Source: Vibrio agarivorans
GTDB taxonomy: Bacteria; Pseudomonadota; Gammaproteobacteria; Enterobacterales; Vibrionaceae
Direction: 5' to 3'
Assembly: GCF_030409635.1 (NCBI RefSeq)
Contig: NZ_JAUFQF010000004.1
Span: 530,241-594,240 of the forward strand
DNA: 64,000 bases
The stretch's first letter is position 1, and each line of letters starts with the position of its first letter. The notes below the pieces were generated by a model. That model was not told the DNA's origin. It was given only the letters and a program-made list of their open reading frames with translations, and ran no database searches. The position numbers and the translations under genes were made by a program. Positions 58,475-64,000 of this stretch are shown in pieces.

Positions 58475-59956
58475 ATGAAACCTTCATTACAACTCAAGCT
58501 AGGTCAACAATTAGCAATGACGCCACAACTGCAGCAAGCGATACGCCTACTGCAATTGTCGACGCTCGATCTACAGCAAGAAATTCAAGAAGCTTTGGAC
58601 TCAAACCCTCTCCTAGAAGTTGAAGAGGGAGGCTCTGACGACTCTCCGGAAAGCAATTCTGCAGACAACTCAGAGACCAAAAGCAGCAATGAAGAGAGCG
58701 AAGCGACTGCTGAAATTGCCGAGACTGAGATGAAGGACAGCTCTGACCTTATCGAAAAATCTGAAATCAGCAATGACCTCGAAATAGACACCACATGGGA
58801 AGATGTCTATAGCGCCAATACCGGCAACACCGGGATTGCACTAGATGACGATGCGCCAATTTATCAGGGTGAAACCACCGAATCATTGCAAGACTACCTA
58901 CTATGGCAACTCGACCTGACGCCATTCTCAGATACCGACCGCTCTATCGCACTGGCCATTATTGAAGCTGTAGACGATTACGGCTATCTGACCCTCTCTA
59001 CACAAGAGATCCTAGACAGCTTTGATAACGAAGAGATTGAGCTTGATGAAGTCGAAGCGGTGAAAAAGCGCATTCAACGCTTTGACCCACTCGGTGTCGC
59101 TTCAGCTAACCTACAAGAGTGTTTGCTGCTGCAACTTTCGGTGCTGCCAGCAGAAACCCCATGGCTGGAAGAAGCCAAGCTAATATTGGCCAATCACGTT
59201 GACCAACTAGGCAATCGCGACTACAAGTTGATCATCAAAGAAACCAAGATCAAAGAGCCACAACTACGAGAAGTGTTGGCACTGATTCAGCAGCTTGACC
59301 CTCGCCCAGGCAGCCGCATTACTCCGACTCATGCCGAGTATGTTATTCCTGATGTTTCGGTGTACAAAGATCACGGTAAATGGGTCGTTACCATTAACCC
59401 AGACAGCGCTCCACGCCTCAAGGTTAACCAGCAATATGCCGGTCTTGCGCGTGGAAATAATGCCGATAGCCAGTACATTCGCAGCAATTTGCAAGAAGCA
59501 AAATGGTTAATTAAGAGCCTAGAAAGTAGAAACGAGACGCTGCTCAAAGTTGCCAAATGTATAGTTGAACATCAACGCGATTTCTTTGAGTATGGCGAAG
59601 AAGCCATGAAGCCAATGGTGCTTAATGACGTTGCTTTGGCAGTTGATATGCATGAATCCACTATCTCTCGTGTTACGACACAGAAGTATATGCATACCCC
59701 TCGTGGCATTTTTGAATTAAAGTATTTCTTCTCCAGTCATGTCAGTACTGACAATGGCGGAGAGTGTTCATCCACTGCAATCCGAGCCCTAATTAAAAAG
59801 CTGGTAGCCGCTGAAAATCCAGTTAAGCCGCTTAGTGATAGCAAGATTGCAGCCCTACTCGCTGACCAAGGAATTCAGGTCGCAAGGCGTACGATCGCGA
59901 AATATCGTGAATCGCTAGGTATTGCCCCATCGAGTCAGCGGAAACGCCTACTTTAA
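58475..59956 (+). CDS. rpoN: RNA polymerase sigma-54 factor
   Basis: Directs enhancer-dependent transcription (nitrogen, flagella, and in Vibrio quorum-sensing sRNAs). Region I is glutamine-rich ([44 protein letters not shown]); region II is an acidic Ser/Asn-rich linker (about 48-110, [17 protein letters not shown]); the helix-turn-helix ([26 protein letters not shown]) and the RpoN box [10 protein letters not shown] close the protein. 493 residues, a little longer than E. coli due to region II. Confidence 0.97.
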   Translation: MKPSLQLKLGQQLAMTPQLQQAIRLLQLSTLDLQQEIQEALDSNPLLEVEEGGSDDSPESNSADNSETKSSNEESEATAEIAETEMKDSSDLIEKSEISNDLEIDTTWEDVYSANTGNTGIALDDDAPIYQGETTESLQDYLLWQLDLTPFSDTDRSIALAIIEAVDDYGYLTLSTQEILDSFDNEEIELDEVEAVKKRIQRFDPLGVASANLQECLLLQLSVLPAETPWLEEAKLILANHVDQLGNRDYKLIIKETKIKEPQLREVLALIQQLDPRPGSRITPTHAEYVIPDVSVYKDHGKWVVTINPDSAPRLKVNQQYAGLARGNNADSQYIRSNLQEAKWLIKSLESRNETLLKVAKCIVEHQRDFFEYGEEAMKPMVLNDVALAVDMHESTISRVTTQKYMHTPRGIFELKYFFSSHVSTDNGGECSSTAIRALIKKLVAAENPVKPLSDSKIAALLADQGIQVARRTIAKYRESLGIAPSSQRKRLL

Positions 59957-59981
59957 AGGCCCTAACCGAGAAGGAAAGTCT

Positions 59982-60269
59982 ATGCAAATCAACCTTAATG
60001 GCCATCACGTTGATCTAACCGATTCACTGCAAGACTATGTGAACACCAAGTTCGAGAAACTCGAACGGTTCTTTGACCACATAAATAACGTTCATGTGGT
60101 TTTACGTGTTGAAAAAACGCGTCAAATCGCAGAAGCTACCCTTCACGTAAATCAAGGGGACATTCACGCGACAGCTGAAGATGAAAGCATGTACGCGGCA
60201 ATCGATTCCTTGGTCGACAAACTTGTCAGACAACTCAACAAGCATAAAGAAAAGCTAAGTAGCCATTAA
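59982..60269 (+). CDS. hpf: Ribosome hibernation promoting factor
   Basis: Short HPF/YfiA-type protein that helps dimerise ribosomes in stationary phase. MQINLNGHHVDLTDSLQDYVNTKFEKLERFFDHINNVHVVLRVEK and the ATAEDESMYAAIDSLVDKLVRQLNKHKEK end are typical. ATG 59982 (after GGAAAG) gives 95 residues. Lies between rpoN and ptsN, the conserved order. Confidence 0.95.
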   Translation: MQINLNGHHVDLTDSLQDYVNTKFEKLERFFDHINNVHVVLRVEKTRQIAEATLHVNQGDIHATAEDESMYAAIDSLVDKLVRQLNKHKEKLSSH

Positions 60270-60271
60270 CA

Positions 60272-60718
60272 ATGCAATTAAGCGAAGTACTCACCTTGGA
60301 CTGCACGAAAAGTGCAGTCCCATGCACGAGCAAAAAACGTGCTCTTGAACTTATCAGCGAACTTGTTGCTGAACAAACTGGTATCAGCTCAACTGAGCTG
60401 TTTGAGTGTATGCTCAGCCGTGAAAAAATGGGCAGTACTGGCATTGGAAATGGTATCGCCATTCCCCATGCTCGTATGCAGTCCACCGATAATGCGGTCG
60501 CTGTACTTCTACAGTGCCAAGACCCTATTGAATTCGATGCTATCGACAACCGCCCTGTCGATATTCTGTTTGCACTGCTCGTTCCCGACGCGCAATGTAA
60601 AGAACATTTAAAAACTCTGTCATCAATGGCGGAACGTTTGAATGATAAACAGGTATTAAAGCAGCTTCGTAACGCTCAAAACGATCAAGAGCTTTACGAC
60701 ATTATGATCAGTGGTTAA
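60272..60718 (+). CDS. ptsN: Nitrogen-PTS enzyme IIA (PtsN)
   Basis: Phosphoryl acceptor of the regulatory nitrogen PTS, involved in potassium and nitrogen balance. The active-site histidine is in GNGIAIPHARMQSTDNAVAVL. 148 residues. Two bases after hpf. Confidence 0.96.
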   Translation: MQLSEVLTLDCTKSAVPCTSKKRALELISELVAEQTGISSTELFECMLSREKMGSTGIGNGIAIPHARMQSTDNAVAVLLQCQDPIEFDAIDNRPVDILFALLVPDAQCKEHLKTLSSMAERLNDKQVLKQLRNAQNDQELYDIMISG

Positions 60719-60728
60719 TTAAAAAGTC

Positions 60729-61589
60729 ATGAGACTCATTATTGTCAGCGGCCACTCTGGGGCCGGAAAAAGTGTTGCCTTGCGCGTACTTGAAGATATC
60801 GGCTACTACTGTGTCGATAATCTCCCTGTCGATCTCCTTCCAGCCTTTGTCGACTCGATTAAAGAGAGCAAGCAAAACGTTGCGGTGAGTATTGATATTC
60901 GTAACTTGCCAGAAAACACCGCTGATTTAGAGAAGCAACTTTCGCACTTTAAGTCGAATAACGATCTCAGCGTTCTGTTTCTTGATGCTTCAAAAAGCAC
61001 GCTTATCAAGCGCTACAGTGAGACTCGTCGACTTCATCCACTGTCACAAAAAAACAATCGCCTGCCTCTCGATCAAGCGATCGACCATGAAAAAGCGCTG
61101 CTGTCTCCAATTAAAGAGATGTCAGATCTGGTCATCGACAGTAGTGATAAATCTCTTCATGAGTTGAGCGAAACCGTACGCCTAAGAGTTGAAGGGAGAG
61201 AGCGCAAAGAGTTGGTCATGGTCTTTGAGTCGTTTGGCTTTAAGTACGGCCTGCCCTCTGATGCTGATTACGTGTTTGATGTTCGCTTCTTACCAAACCC
61301 ACACTGGGTGCCAGAGCTACGCCCTATGACGGGTCTTGATGCGCCAATTCGCTCCTTTCTCGAGCAGCATCAAGATGTATTGGAGCTTAAACATCAGATT
61401 CAAGGCTTTGTTGAGCGCTGGCTTCCAGCACTCGAGCTGAATAACCGCAGTTATGTCACCGTCGCGATCGGTTGTACTGGCGGCAAACATCGCTCTGTGT
61501 ATTTAACCGAGCAGATCGGTGAATATTTCAAACAGCTCGGTAAAACGGTTCAAGTTCGACATACCTCACTAGAAAAGAACACAGGCTAA
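60729..61589 (+). CDS. rapZ: RNase adapter protein RapZ
   Basis: Binds GlmZ/GlcN6P and delivers the sRNA to RNase E in enterics, adjusting GlmS. N-terminal kinase-like P-loop is [17 protein letters not shown], and the C-terminal effector domain has [32 protein letters not shown] and [15 protein letters not shown]. 286 residues. In the rpoN-hpf-ptsN-rapZ-npr cluster. Confidence 0.96.
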   Translation: MRLIIVSGHSGAGKSVALRVLEDIGYYCVDNLPVDLLPAFVDSIKESKQNVAVSIDIRNLPENTADLEKQLSHFKSNNDLSVLFLDASKSTLIKRYSETRRLHPLSQKNNRLPLDQAIDHEKALLSPIKEMSDLVIDSSDKSLHELSETVRLRVEGRERKELVMVFESFGFKYGLPSDADYVFDVRFLPNPHWVPELRPMTGLDAPIRSFLEQHQDVLELKHQIQGFVERWLPALELNNRSYVTVAIGCTGGKHRSVYLTEQIGEYFKQLGKTVQVRHTSLEKNTG

Positions 61590-61592
61590 CCT

Positions 61593-61868
61593 ATGGCTCA
61601 CACACAAACGGTTCGAATTGAGAACCGCCTTGGCTTACACGCTCGAGCGGCGGTCAAGTTAGTTGAATTAGCGCAGTCATTCTCTGCTACGATTACTATT
61701 CGCAACCCTGAAGGCAAAGAAGCGATCGCCGATAGTGTCATGGGGTTACTCATGCTTGAATCGGCGCAAGGGCAAGATGTCACCATAATGGCTGAAGGCT
61801 CACAAAGCGAAGAAGCCTTAAAGGCAATTTGTCATCTAATTCAAGACAAGTTTGATGAAGAAGATTAA
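61593..61868 (+). CDS. npr: Nitrogen-PTS phosphocarrier NPr
   Basis: HPr homologue of the nitrogen PTS. The phosphorylated histidine is in [17 protein letters not shown]. 91 residues. It is the last gene of the rpoN cluster, 3 bases after rapZ. Confidence 0.95.
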   Translation: MAHTQTVRIENRLGLHARAAVKLVELAQSFSATITIRNPEGKEAIADSVMGLLMLESAQGQDVTIMAEGSQSEEALKAICHLIQDKFDEED

Positions 61869-61930
61869 CTCCATCAGAAAATTAAGCTAATATTCAACGC
61901 ATTAAAAGAATCTAAAGTTAGGGGGAATCT

Positions 61931-63286
61931 ATGGGCGAACAAATAGAATTCGACCAAGCTCATCAAACCCTCCAAGAAATCTCTGAAGCATTAGAAAACG
62001 GCCGCTTTGTCCATGTAAGACGTCAATTGCAGGATATGGAGCCGGAAGATATTGCCCACCTTCTTGAGGCCTCTCCACGCAAAAGTCGTGATGTTCTTTG
62101 GCAACTCACCGACCCAGAAGACTACGGTGAAATTCTTGACGAACTGAGTGAAGACGTCAAAGATGCGCTTGTCTCAAAAATGGCCCCAGAAAAGCTTGCA
62201 GAAGCAACTGAGGGCATGGATACCGATGACGTAGCCTACGTTCTACGAAGCCTTCCTGATGATGTTTCTCGCGAAGTCCTCGACCAGATGGACACGGCAG
62301 ATCGTCTGCGCGTAGAGACCGCCCTGTCATATCCAGAAGACACCGCCGGTGGCCTAATGAACACCGACGTTATCACCATTCGTGGCGATGTCGATGTCGA
62401 TGTTGTTTTGCGTTACTTGCGCATGAAAGGCGAGCTTCCTGAGGCGACAGATGCTCTCTACGTAATTGATGAAGACAGTCTACTGATCGGTCACTTATCG
62501 CTGATGAGCCTTCTAACCGCACAGCCCGACACGCCAGTGACAGAAGTGATGGATGATGCAGATGAAGCTATCTCTGTCATTACTAGTGCTTCTGATGTCG
62601 CGAGTCTGTTCGAGCGTCGTAATTGGGTTTCTGCGCCAGTTATCGATGAGAACTTACATCTCGTCGGTCGTATCACCATCGATGATGTGGTTGATGTCAT
62701 TCGTGAAGATGCCGAGCACTCAATGATGAGTATGGCGGGTCTGGATGACGATGAAGATACCTTTGCACCAGTGTTCAAGTCAGCACGAAAACGTAGTGTG
62801 TGGTTAGGCGTCAATGTGTTAGCGGCTCTAGCTGCTGCGTCTGTCTCTAACATGTTTGAAGCCACGCTTGACCAGATGGCAGCGATTGCCGTTCTAATGA
62901 CGATTGTGCCTTCTATGGGTGGTGTTGCGGGTAATCAGACCGTGGCACTGGTCATTCGCGGCCTAGCCTTAGGCCACATTGGTGATGCCAACAAGCGCGA
63001 GCTATTGATGAAAGAGGCCGCTATAGGTCTTCTCAACGGTGTCCTTTGGGCACTGATCATTGGCGCGATTGTCGTTGTATGGAAAGGCGAATGGATGCTT
63101 GGTGGGATCATTGCTGCGGCTATGCTGACCAACTTACTGGTAGCAGGTGTCGCGGGTGTGACTATTCCAATCTTACTTAAGAAGATGAACATCGACCCCG
63201 CACTCGCTGGGGGGATGGCACTGACCACCTTCACCGATGTGATTGGTTTATCCGTCTTCTTAGGTCTAGCGACACTGTTTATCTAA
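61931..63286 (+). CDS. mgtE: Magnesium transporter MgtE
   Basis: Dimeric Mg2+ channel. An N domain (about 1-135: VRRQLQDMEPEDIAHLLEASPRKSRDVLWQL) is followed by two CBS domains (about 137-255), a connecting helix and a five-helix membrane domain from about 290 (SVWLGVNVLAALAAASVSNMFEATLDQMAAIAVLMTIVPSMGGVAGNQT). The PSMGGVAGNQT motif belongs to the pore region. 451 residues. It stands behind GGGGG and AATCT, 62 bases after npr, so it could be read from the cluster or alone. Confidence 0.95.
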   Translation: MGEQIEFDQAHQTLQEISEALENGRFVHVRRQLQDMEPEDIAHLLEASPRKSRDVLWQLTDPEDYGEILDELSEDVKDALVSKMAPEKLAEATEGMDTDDVAYVLRSLPDDVSREVLDQMDTADRLRVETALSYPEDTAGGLMNTDVITIRGDVDVDVVLRYLRMKGELPEATDALYVIDEDSLLIGHLSLMSLLTAQPDTPVTEVMDDADEAISVITSASDVASLFERRNWVSAPVIDENLHLVGRITIDDVVDVIREDAEHSMMSMAGLDDDEDTFAPVFKSARKRSVWLGVNVLAALAAASVSNMFEATLDQMAAIAVLMTIVPSMGGVAGNQTVALVIRGLALGHIGDANKRELLMKEAAIGLLNGVLWALIIGAIVVVWKGEWMLGGIIAAAMLTNLLVAGVAGVTIPILLKKMNIDPALAGGMALTTFTDVIGLSVFLGLATLFI

Positions 63287-63303
63287 AATAAATCACGCGA
63301 TAT

Positions 63304-63345
63304 AAAAAAGCCCCTGATAGTGATTCCTTTCAGGGGCTTTTTAGA
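63304..63345. terminator. Terminator between mgtE and pmbA
   Basis: AAAAAGCCCCTGA with TCAGGGGCTTTTT and A/T runs on both sides; serves two convergent genes. Confidence 0.9.
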
Positions 63346-63371
63346 TCTACTCAAAATCATTGATCCAGTGG

Positions 63372-64000
63372 TTATTCACCCGCCACTTTCATCGACTCGA
63401 GTAAGATTGAACCGGTTTGGATCTGTGAGCGCACTTCAACGTCACTACCCACTGCCACAATGTTTTGCAGCATGTCTTTCAAGTTACCAGCGATAGTAAT
63501 TTCAGACACTGGGTATTGGATAACACCATTTTCAACCCAGAAACCGGCGGCACCACGTGAATAGTCGCCAGTGACGGTATTAACGCCCTGCCCCATCACT
63601 TCTGTCACCAGCAAGCCTGTACCTAGCTCTTTGAGCAGCTGCTCATAACCCTGCCCCGTCGACTTAACATACCAGTTGTGGATGCCACCCGCATGCCCAG
63701 TTGGCGTCATGTTCATCTTGCGCGCTGCATAGCTGGTTAATAGATAAGTAGATAGCACACCATTAGTGATAATCTGACGATCTTGTGTCATCACACCTTC
63801 ACTATCAAATGGGCTAGACGCTAAGCCACGCAAAACATGCGGCTTCTCTTCAACTTGGAACCAATCAGGGAGAATTTTCTCACCCAGGTGATCAAGCAAG
63901 AAAGAGGCTTTGCGATACAGATTACCACCACTGATCGCCATCACTAGATGCCCCATCAAGCCTGTTGCGACATCGGCTGCAAACATCACCGGATATTCAC
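63372..64000 (-). CDS. pmbA: Metalloprotease PmbA/TldE (3' part; continues past the window)
   Basis: Subunit of the TldD/TldE zinc protease family that matures microcin B17 and degrades CcdA in E. coli. The visible part is about the last 209 residues and has the family tail: [91 protein letters not shown] and a final [12 protein letters not shown]. The N terminus lies beyond base 64000; the internal Met at 63989 is not the start. Confidence 0.93.
   Translation of the reverse strand, partial: EYPVMFAADVATGLMGHLVMAISGGNLYRKASFLLDHLGEKILPDWFQVEEKPHVLRGLASSPFDSEGVMTQDRQIITNGVLSTYLLTSYAARKMNMTPTGHAGGIHNWYVKSTGQGYEQLLKELGTGLLVTEVMGQGVNTVTGDYSRGAAGFWVENGVIQYPVSEITIAGNLKDMLQNIVAVGSDVEVRSQIQTGSILLESMKVAGE

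Overview
The window looks like a stretch of the larger chromosome of a Vibrio species (Gammaproteobacteria, Vibrionales). The reasons are the close match of nearly every protein to enterobacterial/Vibrio core families, the gene orders pyrBI-ridA, lptD-surA-pdxA-rsmA-apaG-apaH-folA, metK-sprT-rsmE-gshB-yqgE-ruvX-pilTU-yggS-proC-yggT-yggU-rdgB-hemW, and murA-ibaG-mlaBCDEF next to kdsD-kdsC-lptCAB-rpoN-hpf-ptsN-rapZ-npr, and an even base and codon use. I see no prophage, insertion sequence, integron, CRISPR array or defence island. Species assignment is not possible by eye. Layout: 1-2250 holds the attenuated pyrBI operon (a pyrL-type leader peptide sits directly before an attenuator hairpin) and ridA. 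2260-10480 has djlA divergent from an envelope and housekeeping run (lptD, surA, pdxA, rsmA, apaG, apaH) plus a small unknown gene. 10490-17160 is mostly minus strand: folA, the yjjP/yjjB two-part exporter, obgE, rpmA-rplU, with ispB on plus, then a 63-residue unknown and mdh. argR (17472) is followed by a TAXI-type TRAP transporter with a 4TM/12TM fused permease and a UspA protein, behind a strong CRP site. A tandem DUF2061 protein behind a Fur box, a lone jelly-roll carbohydrate-binding-like protein and tktA come next. The tktA-metK gap carries two PurR-like operators and MetJ boxes. 27902-44817 is largely core genes, with one notable absence: no endonuclease I gene lies between sprT and rsmE. 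44918-48397 has two tRNA arrays (Phe/Thr/Phe/Asn/Thr/Phe/Asn and Phe/Thr/Asn/Thr/Asn) with a chemoreceptor gene between them. 48583-54006 (minus) is plsC, murA, ibaG and the Mla phospholipid transport system. 54152-61868 (plus) is the yrbG-KDO-Lpt-rpoN-nitrogen PTS cluster. mgtE and the 3' part of pmbA close the window. How the genes work together: much of the window serves the outer membrane. LptD, SurA, LptC, LptA, LptB, KdsC/KdsD (KDO for LPS), MlaB-F (retrograde phospholipid transport), PlsC (phospholipid synthesis), MurA and MltC (peptidoglycan) and DjlA all act there. A second theme is nucleotide and methyl-group supply with sequence-visible control: pyrBI attenuation, and MetJ- and PurR-like sites at metK/tktA. 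The most interesting unexplained material is non-coding or small: heptamer arrays (GGTTGAA or GGTAGAA type) in three intergenic regions, a long inverted repeat beside one of them, the chemoreceptor flanked by near-identical tRNA blocks, the Fur-box DUF2061 gene, an LptD with an altered cysteine pattern, and several orphan small genes. I did not find a clear, previously undescribed multi-gene system; this is mainly conserved core chromosome.
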